From Candidatus Woesearchaeota archaeon CG07_land_8_20_14_0_80_44_23 (GTDB lineage: Archaea; Nanobdellota; Nanobdellia; Woesearchaeales; 0-14-0-80-44-23), in assembly GCA_002779235.1 (NCBI GenBank), contig PEXD01000044.1, forward strand, positions 1,470 to 7,288: a stretch of 5,819 bases of DNA, read 5' to 3'. The position numbers and the translations under genes were made by a program. This document shows positions 1 to 5,742 of the stretch, in pieces. Each line of letters begins with the position of its first letter. The first letter of the stretch is position 1. The notes under the pieces were generated by a model, which was not told the origin of the DNA, did not search any database, and was given only the letters and a program-made list of their open reading frames with translations.

Positions 1-488
1 TGAGCAAAAGCGCACTATTAAAAAATCCGATTGTCAAAAACATTTTATCGGCCCTGGCTGTGGCCGGGTTTGGTTTTATACTGTTAAATCTTGCATTTCT
101 CTTTGACTTTCTCTTTCAAAGCCTGGTAAATGGATTCATTAAACTTTTCACGCCAGTTAATTTCAATATGACCTATCACTGGTTTCCGCCAATGATGCAC
201 GCTTTGTTTGTGGTTATCATTGGCCTGATTTCTTGGCTTGTTTTTCGGTCAAAACTTGGCGTACTTTACAAAGCAATCTATATGACCGTGCCATTGGCTG
301 TGATTTTCGTAACATTAGGAATACTCTTGTACCGCTGGCCGGTAGTTGCTTATTCTCTGGGTAGTTTATTCGCCATTGGCGTTTTGTACTATTTTTACCA
401 CACCAAAAAGCCTTGGCTTTATTACTATACTTTGATTTTGGTAGGTCTTGCCATGCTGATGGTTGGTCTCTTGGGTATAGAAATCTAG
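1..488 (+). CDS. Small five-helix integral membrane protein, unknown function (5' end cut by one base)
   Basis: I do not recognise the family. The frame is open from the first bases: positions 1-2 are TG and the next codons read S-K-S-A-L-L-K-N-P-I. If the base before the window is A, the gene starts with ATG there and the protein is 162 residues. The internal GTG at 60 is a poor start because it would fall inside the first hydrophobic helix. Predicted membrane segments by hydrophobicity, in 162-residue numbering, are about 15-40, 62-82, 92-111, 114-133 and 139-160. Loops are short, with a few basic residues (K8, K13, R83, K85, K136, K137). No catalytic or transport motif is visible. The gene ends 28 bp from the end of the convergent minus-strand gene. 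Its promoter lies outside the window. A longer N-terminus extending upstream cannot be excluded. Confidence 0.8.
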   Translation, partial: SKSALLKNPIVKNILSALAVAGFGFILLNLAFLFDFLFQSLVNGFIKLFTPVNFNMTYHWFPPMMHALFVVIIGLISWLVFRSKLGVLYKAIYMTVPLAVIFVTLGILLYRWPVVAYSLGSLFAIGVLYYFYHTKKPWLYYYTLILVGLAMLMVGLLGIEI

Positions 489-516
489 GAATTAAAAATC
501 TTAATCAGAAGAACAT

Positions 517-801
517 TCAACCTTTCTTTAGCTCTTGATAGAACCTGTTATAAGCATCCGCATTTTTTTTATTAAAGGATGCATAATATTTGTTCAATTT
601 TTTAAATTCTGTTTCTCCAACTCCCAAATTCATATAATCCAGCAGAGTGTCCAGCAGCCACTCAATCCTCTCAACAGATTCATCTTTTCTGCTGATAATT
701 TCTTCAATCTCAGAATCAATTGATGGAAGATTTGATTTCATCTGCTTTCTAAGATTATCACTAAGATTACTAATCCTGCCGATGAGGTCATTCGAAGGCA
801 T
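517..801 (-). CDS. Small helical protein of unknown function
   Basis: This 94-residue protein is not a family I recognise. It is rich in charged and polar residues and looks almost wholly helical, with heptad-like stretches around residues 30-60 (S-E-I-E-E-I-I, then V-E-R-I-E-W-L-L-D-T-L-L-D-Y). There is no signal peptide or membrane segment, so it is probably cytoplasmic and may oligomerise. The ATG at 801 is supported by a TATA-like element 25-34 bases upstream on this strand, which would give a nearly leaderless mRNA. It is divergent from the COG1395-type regulator and shares a 104-bp promoter region with it, so control by that regulator is possible but unproven. The plus-strand frame inside it (535-723) looks like a shadow: it is low-complexity and has no promoter. 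The main doubt is the short length and lack of a recognised domain. Confidence 0.62.
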   Translation of the reverse strand: MPSNDLIGRISNLSDNLRKQMKSNLPSIDSEIEEIISRKDESVERIEWLLDTLLDYMNLGVGETEFKKLNKYYASFNKKNADAYNRFYQELKKG

Positions 802-825
802 ATCAAAATAAAAACATTCAAACTA

Positions 826-835
826 CTTAAAAATT
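826..835 (-). promoter_or_regulatory. TATA-like box of the minus-strand small gene
   Basis: On the minus strand this reads AATTTTTAAG, centred about 29 bases before the ATG at 801. With the usual archaeal spacing of roughly 25 bases between TATA centre and transcription start, the mRNA would begin within a few bases of the start codon. Confidence 0.5.
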
Positions 836-854
836 GCCTTTTTAAGCCGGGCTA

Positions 855-866
855 AGAATGCATTCT
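855..866. promoter_or_regulatory. 12-bp perfect palindrome between divergent promoters (candidate operator)
   Basis: AGAATGCATTCT is a perfect dyad. It lies between the TATA box of the minus-strand gene (826-835) and that of the HTH regulator gene (875-884), ending 8 bp before the latter. This position would suit a dimeric regulator acting on both genes. The encoded HTH protein is the obvious candidate binder. Only the symmetry and location are seen; binding is inferred. Confidence 0.4.
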
Positions 867-874
867 CGCTAATC

Positions 875-884
875 TTTTTAAATA
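875..884 (+). promoter_or_regulatory. TATA box of the HTH regulator gene
   Basis: TTTTTAAATA is centred about 26 bases before the ATG at 906, which predicts a leaderless transcript starting at or next to the start codon. The sequence between it and the ATG has no Shine-Dalgarno-like motif, which fits. Confidence 0.7.
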
Positions 885-905
885 AGATGCGCTTCTATTT
901 TTTCT

Positions 906-1784
906 ATGCGCGAAGATATCCTGGAAGAGGCAAGCCTGCTTCTCCTGAGGCACGGCTTCATTGTGAAAACGCTTAAAGGCGCATTTGACCTTGTGGCCAG
1001 GGATGCAGAGAGGATAATACTCCTGAAAGTTCTTGAGGATGCCAACTCAATCTCAGAAGAGCAGGCAGATGAGATAATGAAAATAGCCGCATGCCTGAGG
1101 GTGCCTCTGCTGATTGTAGCCAACAAGGCAGGCTCTCCCCTTGAAGACAATATAATTTACTCAAGGTGCGGAATCTACACACTCAACCCTGCGACATTCA
1201 GGAGGTGCATAGAGGACAAGCTCCCAATAATAAGGAAGAGCAAGGCAGGGCTCACTGCGAAGATAAACTCCCAGAAATTAAGGGAGGAAAGGATTAATCT
1301 CGGCATTTCAATAAACGAGCTTTCCAAAAAACTGGGGGTCTCAAGGAGCATGGCCCAGAAATATGAGGCAGGAAACTCAGAGATAACACTTGCAAAGGCA
1401 GCCAAGATGTACAAATTATTCGGCGAATCTGTTTTTGAGAAGGAAAACATACTGAAGGGCATTGAAATTCAGTACCAGAGCGGAAGGTCTGTGCTCGCAA
1501 GGAAGTATTCCGCTCTCGGGTTCACTGCCTTTGAGACAAAAAAGGTGCCCTTTGACCTGATTGCAAAAAAAGAGAGGAACGTTATACTCACAAAAGTGGG
1601 GGACAGGCCCGGCCCTGTGATTTCCAGCCTTTCAAAACTGATAGGCGCGGGAAGATTAGCGATTTTTGAGAAGGAAAAGCCGAAGGACATGCCTGCACTT
1701 ACAAAAAAGGAGTTTCTTGAGTTTGAGGAATCAGCCGAGCTCCTGAAGTTCATAAGGGAGTTTGAGGAAGAGCATGAAAATTAG
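906..1784 (+). CDS. COG1395-type HTH transcriptional regulator with two flanking nuclease-fold-like repeats
   Basis: This 292-residue protein matches the layout of the archaeal putative HTH-type regulators of COG1395, recognised from sequence style rather than a search. A central Cro/XRE-like helix-turn-helix spans about 122-180 (L-R-E-E-R-I-N-L-G-I-S, then E-L-S-K-K-L-G-V-S-R-S-M-A-Q-K-Y-E-A-G). It should bind operator DNA as a dimer. The arms on either side resemble each other: residues 12-75 and 190-255 each have a G-F segment, then F-D-L-(V/I)-A, about seven residues, and a hydrophobic strand ending in K-V (K41 and K230). This recalls the D...(D/E)-x-K strand pair of the PD-(D/E)XK nuclease fold, but the acidic residue is L39 or L228, so catalysis is unlikely. 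The ATG at 906 is set by the TATA box at 875-884. The upstream ATG at 886 is out of frame. Regulated targets are unknown; the divergent small gene and its own promoter are candidates. Confidence 0.88.
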   Translation: MREDILEEASLLLLRHGFIVKTLKGAFDLVARDAERIILLKVLEDANSISEEQADEIMKIAACLRVPLLIVANKAGSPLEDNIIYSRCGIYTLNPATFRRCIEDKLPIIRKSKAGLTAKINSQKLREERINLGISINELSKKLGVSRSMAQKYEAGNSEITLAKAAKMYKLFGESVFEKENILKGIEIQYQSGRSVLARKYSALGFTAFETKKVPFDLIAKKERNVILTKVGDRPGPVISSLSKLIGAGRLAIFEKEKPKDMPALTKKEFLEFEESAELLKFIREFEEEHEN

Positions 1785-1789
1785 GTAAA

Positions 1790-1800
1790 TTTATATATAT
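1790..1800 (+). promoter_or_regulatory. TATA box of the nucleotidyltransferase/HEPN pair
   Basis: TTTATATATAT starts six bases after the stop codon of the regulator gene and is centred about 26 bases before the ATG at 1820. It therefore predicts a leaderless transcript from 1820. It overlaps the alternative ATG at 1799, which argues against that codon as the start. Confidence 0.7.
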
Positions 1801-1827
1801 GGTTCATATTTGGTGTTATATGGTTCA
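1796..1827 (+). repeat. Pair of 11-bp direct repeats 21 bp apart over promoter and start codon
   Basis: TATATGGTTCA occurs at 1796-1806 and again, identically, at 1817-1827. The first copy overlaps the TATA box and the second covers the predicted start codon and likely transcription start. The 21-bp period is about two helical turns, so both copies face the same side of the DNA, as expected for two protomers of a repressor. The winged-helix domain of the gene they precede is the natural candidate binder. The repeat is seen; the regulatory role is inferred. Confidence 0.5.
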
Positions 1828-2386
1828 AAATAGGGACAAAGTGCTTTTTGAAATAATTCTCGCGCTTGAAAGAGGGCCCATTCATGTGAGGGCTCTTTCA
1901 AAGAAGATTTTACGGCCTCACTCAACAGTGATACGGGCACTTTCTGAACTTGAGAATGAGAATGCTGTTGATTACAAGGTTTTAGGAAGGAACAAAGAAT
2001 ACTTTCTCAGGGACAATGTTTACGCAAGGACACTTTTTATAATGGCTGAGCAGTACAAGCTATCAAAACTTATGTTAAAATACCGGAAGATTGGGCCTGT
2101 TGTTGAAGACATACTTGCTGAATGCAAAAGCGAAATGGTTGTAATATTTGGAAGCTATGCAAAATTCAGCGCAAATAATGACAGCGACATAGACATTTAT
2201 ATTGAAACAAAAGAAACCAGGATAAAAAAAGCAGTTGAGCGGATAAATTCTGCCCTTTCCGTAAAAATTGGGGAATTTGACTCAAAGTCCTTATTAATCA
2301 GGGAAATCATAAAATCTCATGTGCTCATTCGGGGCGTAGATGAGTTTTATGAGAAAACAAGAGCTGCTCTCAAGGATGAAATCTGA
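1820..2386 (+). CDS. Winged-helix domain fused to MNT-type minimal nucleotidyltransferase
   Basis: This 188-residue protein has two parts. Residues about 1-70 look like a winged-helix DNA-binding domain (helices around L-F-E-I-I-L-A-L and V-R-A-L-S-K-K-I-L, recognition helix around H-S-T-V-I-R-A-L-S-E-L, wing to K-E-Y-F-L-R). Residues about 95-188 form a minimal nucleotidyltransferase of the polymerase-beta superfamily, with the G-S-x10-D-x-D signature intact at G111, S112, D123 and D125. The third carboxylate may be E152 or D154, which is tentative. MNT proteins are antitoxin-like partners of HEPN proteins, and some AMPylate the partner; that activity here is inferred. The next gene overlaps by 11 bases and is HEPN-like. 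I chose the ATG at 1820 because the TATA box fits it; starting at 1799 would add seven residues (M-V-H-I-W-C-Y). An odd point is F116 where many relatives have glycine (G-S-Y-A-K-G). Confidence 0.85.
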   Translation: MVQNRDKVLFEIILALERGPIHVRALSKKILRPHSTVIRALSELENENAVDYKVLGRNKEYFLRDNVYARTLFIMAEQYKLSKLMLKYRKIGPVVEDILAECKSEMVVIFGSYAKFSANNDSDIDIYIETKETRIKKAVERINSALSVKIGEFDSKSLLIREIIKSHVLIRGVDEFYEKTRAALKDEI

Positions 2387-2828
2387 GAGAAAGTTAATTA
2401 TTATTGAGCCATCAGAGGAGATTCATCTTTCTTACCTTGAAAAATCAAAAAACTGCTTCGACTCTTCAAAGCTTTTATTTTCACGCGGCTTTTATGAAAA
2501 CTCTATTTCAGAAGCATACTATGCAATGTACAATTCCGCCCTTGCCCTATTTTACCTCTGCGGGATAAAATGCGAGAGCCACATCGCAGCAATACTCCTG
2601 CTTTCAGAGCTGTTCAAAATGCCGACCCTTTCAAAATCTCTTGAATCAGCAAAGATAAAAAGGATAAATGCACAGTATTCAGTAAGCCCGGCAGGGAAAG
2701 ATGCAGAAGGCAACTCAAAAAAGATGCTTTTCTCAGCAGAGAATTTTATGCTTGAAATGAGAGCTTATTCTATGAAAACCAAAAAGTCAGAGATAGAAAC
2801 AAAAAGGAAAGAGTTCCTTGATTTTTAG
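2376..2828 (+). CDS. HEPN-domain protein, partner of the nucleotidyltransferase
   Basis: With the start at 2376 the protein has 150 residues and is mostly helical. It resembles HEPN proteins of the COG1895 type: an early helix (Y-L-E-K-S-K-N-C-F-D-S-S-K-L-L), then F-Y-E-N-S-I-S-E-A-Y-Y-A-M-Y-N-S-A around residues 38-55, then G-I-K-C-E-S-H. The R-x4-6-H motif of ribonuclease HEPN toxins is absent. The matching place appears to hold R96-I-N-A-Q-Y101, like the R-x-x-A-x-Y seen in COG1895-type members, so RNase activity is doubtful. The start at 2376 overlaps the upstream stop by 11 bases, which favours translational coupling. In-frame ATGs at 2340 and 2349 would add up to 12 residues and cannot be excluded. 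No promoter of its own is visible, so it should be co-transcribed with the nucleotidyltransferase. The lysine-rich tail (residues 130-150) is of unknown role. Confidence 0.8.
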   Translation: MKSERKLIIIEPSEEIHLSYLEKSKNCFDSSKLLFSRGFYENSISEAYYAMYNSALALFYLCGIKCESHIAAILLLSELFKMPTLSKSLESAKIKRINAQYSVSPAGKDAEGNSKKMLFSAENFMLEMRAYSMKTKKSEIETKRKEFLDF

Positions 2829-2833
2829 TTAAA

Positions 2834-2842
2834 TTTATTAAA
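2834..2842 (+). promoter_or_regulatory. TATA box of abcE1
   Basis: TTTATTAAA begins five bases after the HEPN stop codon and is centred about 29 bases before the ATG at 2867, so the mRNA leader would be only a few bases. abcE1 can thus be expressed independently of the upstream pair, although read-through is possible because no terminator is visible between them. Confidence 0.62.
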
Positions 2843-2866
2843 GGGCATAAACCATCCTCTTTCTTA

Positions 2867-4630
2867 ATGACACGACTCGCTGTTGTGAAAAAGGAGAACT
2901 GCAAGGGCGGCATTGACTGCCCTTACATATGCATGTCAGCGTGCCCTGTCAACAGGACAGGGAAGGAATGCATAACAAAAATAAGCAGGAACTCCAAGGA
3001 GAGCAAGATTCAGATAGATGAGAAACTATGCATCGGCTGCGGAATCTGCGTCAAGAAGTGCCCTTTTGAGGCAATCTCAATCATAAACCTGCCTGAAGAG
3101 CTTAAGGAGAGCCCGATTCACAGATATGGAAAGAACGGCTTTGCCCTTTATTCGCTTCCAATCCCAATGTTCGGAAAAGTAGTGGGAATAATCGGCAGGA
3201 ACGGCATTGGAAAGAGCACTGCTCTCAATATTCTCGCGGGAATCCAGAAGCCCAACTTTGGGGGAGAGGAGGAAAAGGGATATGACGGGCTGATAGAATT
3301 CTTCAAGGGAACAGAGGCTCAGATTTTCTTCGAGAAGGTGAAGGCAGGAAAGATAAGGACTTCCTACAAAATCCAGAATGTCGAGCTCATACTGAGGCAC
3401 TATTCCGGAAGCGTGAGGGCATTATTGGAGAAGGCAGATGAGAAGGGGAAACTTTCTGAGATTGCTGAAAAGCTTGAATTGTCCAGGATAATGGACAGGG
3501 GCATAGCGCAGATTTCAGGAGGCGAGCTTCAGAAGGTGGCGATTGCAGCCACTGCGCTTAAGGATGCGAATCTGTACATCTTTGACGAGCCATCCTCATA
3601 TTTGGATGTCAAGCAGAGGATAAAGGTCTCAAGGTTCATAAAGTCGCTTGCCGATGAGAAGACAGCTGTTCTTGTTGTAGAGCACGACCTGATAATCCTT
3701 GACTACATGACTGACCTGATGCATATAATGTATGGAAAGGAGGGGTGCTTCGGCGTTGTGTCCCTGCCTAAGGCAACAAGGATTGGGATAAACATCTACC
3801 TTTCTGGATTCCTTAAAGAGGAGAACATGAAGTTCAGGGAGCACACAATAAAATTCTTTGCAAAGCCCCCAATTGACATAAAGAGGCAGTCAGAGCTCCT
3901 GTCCTGGCAAGGGATAAGGAAAAAATTAGGCGGATTCACACTTACCTCAAATTCAGGAACCCTATACAAGCACCAGACAATAGGAATTCTCGGAGAAAAT
4001 GGGATTGGAAAAACCACGCTTATAAAGATATTCGCAGGTGTTGAGAAGGCAGAGGGCGAGATTTCCAAAAATGTAACTGTCTCCTACAAGCCGCAATACA
4101 TAAGCACAGAATCGGAGCAGCTTGTAATGGAACTTCTGCATACGGCAATTGAGAAATACACTGCTGAGCTGATAAATCCCCTTGAGATAAAGCCGCTTCT
4201 CACAAAGACAATAAAACACCTTTCAGGAGGAGAGCTGCAAAGGGTCGCAATTGTAGAATGCCTGTCCAAAGAGGCGGACCTGTATCTGCTGGACGAGCCG
4301 TCTGCTTACCTCGATGTTGAGCAGCGCCTTGCTGTCTCAAAGGTGATAAAGGACTTTGCAGAGAGAAGGAACACCACAATACTGGTTGTAGACCATGACC
4401 TGATGTTCATTGACTATCTGTCTGAGAAGCTGATTGTCTTTGACGGGGTTCCAGCAATATCCGGAAACGCCTCTGAGGTTCTGTCAATGAAAGAAGGCAT
4501 GAACGCATTCCTCACTGACCTGGGAATAACCCTCAGGCGCGACCTTGAAACACTGAGGCCGAGGATAAACAAGGAAGAGTCAAGAAAGGACAGGACGCAG
4601 AAGGCAGAAGGAAAGCTGTATTATGAATAA
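2867..4630 (+). CDS. abcE1: ABCE1/Rli1 ribosome-recycling ATPase
   Basis: This 587-residue protein has the complete ABCE1 architecture. The N-terminal iron-sulphur region carries C12, C18, C22, C26, then C55, C58, C61 and C65 (C-I-G-C-G-I-C-V-K-K-C-P), expected to hold two [4Fe-4S] clusters; C35 is an extra cysteine. NBD1 has Walker A G-R-N-G-I-G-K-S-T at 110-118, signature S-G-G-E at 217-220, Walker B ending D240-E241 and switch H273. NBD2 has Walker A G-E-N-G-I-G-K-T-T at 376-384, signature L-S-G-G-E at 452-456, Walker B ending D476-E477 and H510. The C-terminal hinge (R-P-R-I-N-K, then Q-K-A-E-G-K-L-Y-Y) is conserved. In archaea, ABCE1 with aRF1 or Pelota splits post-termination or stalled ribosomes in the cytoplasm. 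All motifs are intact and the length is normal. The start is fixed by the typical N-terminus M-T-R-L-A-V-V. It has its own TATA box directly after the HEPN gene. Confidence 0.98.
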   Translation: MTRLAVVKKENCKGGIDCPYICMSACPVNRTGKECITKISRNSKESKIQIDEKLCIGCGICVKKCPFEAISIINLPEELKESPIHRYGKNGFALYSLPIPMFGKVVGIIGRNGIGKSTALNILAGIQKPNFGGEEEKGYDGLIEFFKGTEAQIFFEKVKAGKIRTSYKIQNVELILRHYSGSVRALLEKADEKGKLSEIAEKLELSRIMDRGIAQISGGELQKVAIAATALKDANLYIFDEPSSYLDVKQRIKVSRFIKSLADEKTAVLVVEHDLIILDYMTDLMHIMYGKEGCFGVVSLPKATRIGINIYLSGFLKEENMKFREHTIKFFAKPPIDIKRQSELLSWQGIRKKLGGFTLTSNSGTLYKHQTIGILGENGIGKTTLIKIFAGVEKAEGEISKNVTVSYKPQYISTESEQLVMELLHTAIEKYTAELINPLEIKPLLTKTIKHLSGGELQRVAIVECLSKEADLYLLDEPSAYLDVEQRLAVSKVIKDFAERRNTTILVVDHDLMFIDYLSEKLIVFDGVPAISGNASEVLSMKEGMNAFLTDLGITLRRDLETLRPRINKEESRKDRTQKAEGKLYYE

Positions 4631-4647
4631 ATTCTATACATTCTATA
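4631..4647 (+). repeat. Short tandem repeat after abcE1
   Basis: ATTCTATA occurs at 4631-4638 and 4640-4647, just after the abcE1 stop codon, in an AT-rich stretch. It could belong to a T-rich archaeal termination region, but no long T run is present and the repeat may be chance. Confidence 0.25.
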
Positions 4648-4666
4648 TTGTAACCATTTCCAGATA

Positions 4667-4680
4667 GAAAAATTTATATT
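4667..4680 (+). promoter_or_regulatory. BRE-like and TATA elements of the paralogue pair
   Basis: A purine-rich GAAAAA (4667-4672) resembling a TFB recognition element precedes TTTATATT (4673-4680). The predicted transcription start, about 26 bases downstream of the TATA centre, is near 4702. That gives a leader of about 12 bases before the ATG at 4714, unlike the leaderless upstream genes. Confidence 0.68.
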
Positions 4681-4702
4681 CCTGCCCGGCTTAATCCTCT
4701 GT

Positions 4703-4708
4703 GGGGGT
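4703..4708 (+). promoter_or_regulatory. Shine-Dalgarno-like G run before the first paralogue
   Basis: GGGGGT ends five bases before the ATG at 4714. It can pair with the ACCUCC of a typical 16S rRNA 3' end if one G-U pair is allowed. It is the only convincing ribosome-binding-site-like element in the window and supports this start codon. Confidence 0.5.
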
Positions 4709-4713
4709 TCAGC

Positions 4714-5139
4714 ATGGCAATAGATGATGCAGTTGGGGAGAAGGCAAAAGAGATTAGCATTGCTGAAAAAGCAGGCGAGATATCAAAAACCTTGGGAAAG
4801 GAATATTATTTTATTGACTCACAGCTGGCCGGCATCCAAATCCCTCCAGTCACTGGGCCGGAATTCCATCTTCCATATTATTACTTTGAGCACGGGCACA
4901 AATTTGACGACTCCAAGATTGATATAAGAACATATTTTAACAGCTACCAGCAAAACCTTGTCGAGATTTCCCTGGCGAAAAAAATATCAGTGTCTTTTTT
5001 GTGGTTCAAAATACCAACTTATACGCTTAAAAGGGTTTACACAGACAATAACGGGAAGGTGCAGCTGCTGGAAAATGCAGATGAATGGCTCGGGCATCTT
5101 GAGGAGCTTTATCAAAAGGCATTAGAAACCAAGAAATGA
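4714..5139 (+). CDS. Unrecognised family protein, paralogue 1 of a tandem pair
   Basis: This 141-residue soluble protein belongs to no family I recognise. It has an N-terminal charged helix (about residues 5-30, A-E-K-A-G-E-I-S-K). A middle region follows that is rich in aromatic residues and looks like beta strands (Y-Y-Y-F-E-H-G, I-D-I-R-T-Y-F-N, S-F-L-W-F-K-I). Near the C-terminus is D-E-W-L-G-H-L (123-129), followed by a helix. Its core matches the next gene at about 36 of 84 positions by hand, without gaps, but it has roughly nine extra residues around 37-55 (rich in P, G and I). There are no cysteines, no evident catalytic triad, no signal peptide and no membrane segment. It has its own promoter and an SD-like G run, and lies 83 bp after abcE1. 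An alpha/beta sandwich of binding type is possible, but this is a guess. Confidence 0.82.
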   Translation: MAIDDAVGEKAKEISIAEKAGEISKTLGKEYYFIDSQLAGIQIPPVTGPEFHLPYYYFEHGHKFDDSKIDIRTYFNSYQQNLVEISLAKKISVSFLWFKIPTYTLKRVYTDNNGKVQLLENADEWLGHLEELYQKALETKK

Positions 5140-5167
5140 AATTTGCTTAAGACAATCTGGACTGAAT

Positions 5168-5656
5168 ATGGCAAGCATAGATGATTTGTTGAACGAAAGG
5201 AAACAGAAGGCCAAAGAGCATGATATTTCTGAAAAGGCAAGAAAGATAGCTGAATTCTTTGGAACACACTATATGACAGACAGCGCATGCTATGAAAGGA
5301 AATATCTGAATTATTATTCGTACTGCGAGCAGGGGCGCGTGTTCAAGGATGATAATCTGAAGATAAAAGCATATCATAACACTGAGCAGCAGAAATTTGT
5401 TGAGATTTTCATGCGTGAAAAACTTGTGAAATCCTTTTTGTGCTTTAAAATATCTGAGTACCTCTTTGACAAGGTTTACAAGGAGACGGACGGGAATGTA
5501 AATATATTCAGAAGAGAGGATGAGTGGCTCGGGCATCTTGATAAGATGTACAAGGCAGCGCTGAAACTTGCGAAAGAGGCGGAAATGGCAGGAAAGAAAG
5601 CGCAGCCAGAGCAGAACGAGAGGGAAATCAAAAACAATTTTGGCATAAAATCATAA
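5168..5656 (+). CDS. Unrecognised family protein, paralogue 2 of a tandem pair
   Basis: This 162-residue protein is a clear paralogue of the preceding gene. Shared blocks are I-S-E-K-A near residue 20, Y-x-Y-x-E-x-G, V-E-I, S-F-L-x-F-K-I and D-E-W-L-G-H-L (118-124). The DNA under the last block is also nearly identical (22 of 23 bases, 5080-5102 against 5519-5541). It lacks the P/G-rich insertion of its partner, has cysteines in the middle region (C41, C53 and one in F-L-C-F-K) and carries an extra charged tail of about 26 residues (K-L-A-K-E-A-E, then G-K-K-A-Q-P-E-Q) that may be disordered. It starts 28 bp after paralogue 1, with a matching N-terminus (M-A-S-I-D-D against M-A-I-D-D) that confirms the ATG. 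Only a weak TATA-like element (about 5141-5151) precedes it, so co-transcription is likely. Its stop codon is part of the outer stem of the following palindrome. Function is unknown. Confidence 0.85.
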   Translation: MASIDDLLNERKQKAKEHDISEKARKIAEFFGTHYMTDSACYERKYLNYYSYCEQGRVFKDDNLKIKAYHNTEQQKFVEIFMREKLVKSFLCFKISEYLFDKVYKETDGNVNIFRREDEWLGHLDKMYKAALKLAKEAEMAGKKAQPEQNEREIKNNFGIKS

Positions 5657-5689
5657 AAATCCGCTGAGAGCGTCTTACTCCGCACTAAA

Positions 5690-5719
5690 GCACAAAGAAA
5701 TCTCGGAGATTTCTTGTGC
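5690..5719. repeat. Inner hairpin 1 of the palindrome
   Basis: GCACAAAGAAATCT pairs with AGATTTCTTGTGC around the three-base loop CGG, with one unpaired A in the left arm. It is the longest single arm of the T-shaped structure. Confidence 0.8.
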
Positions 5720-5721
5720 GC

Positions 5722-5742
5722 AGAAAACTTGAAAAGTTTTCT
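5722..5742. repeat. Inner hairpin 2 of the palindrome
   Basis: AGAAAACTT pairs perfectly with AAGTTTTCT around the three-base loop GAA. It stands two bases after hairpin 1, so the two would stack or splay as the crossbar of a T. Confidence 0.8.

Noticed and set aside
1..488. Possible foreign origin of the membrane protein gene from its CGN arginine codons
   Set aside because: Only two arginine codons are present in the gene, too few to separate transfer from the composition of a membrane protein.
489..516. ATTAA/TTAAT inverted repeat between the two convergent genes as a bidirectional terminator
   Set aside because: The stem is only five A-T pairs with no GC content, too weak to call.
535..723. 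Plus-strand open frame of 62 codons inside the minus-strand small gene
   Set aside because: It is low in complexity, has no promoter or ribosome-binding site, and overlaps a better-supported gene entirely.
842..851. CCCGGCTTAA shared, in opposite orientations, with 4685-4694 near another promoter
   Set aside because: Some shared 10-mers are expected by chance in a window this size, and the copies lie on different sides of their TATA boxes, so a common operator is not supported.
878..1150. Minus-strand open frames opposite the HTH regulator gene
   Set aside because: Serine/leucine-rich translations are typical antisense shadows of an AGG- and GAG-rich gene, and the opposite strand has a clear family match.
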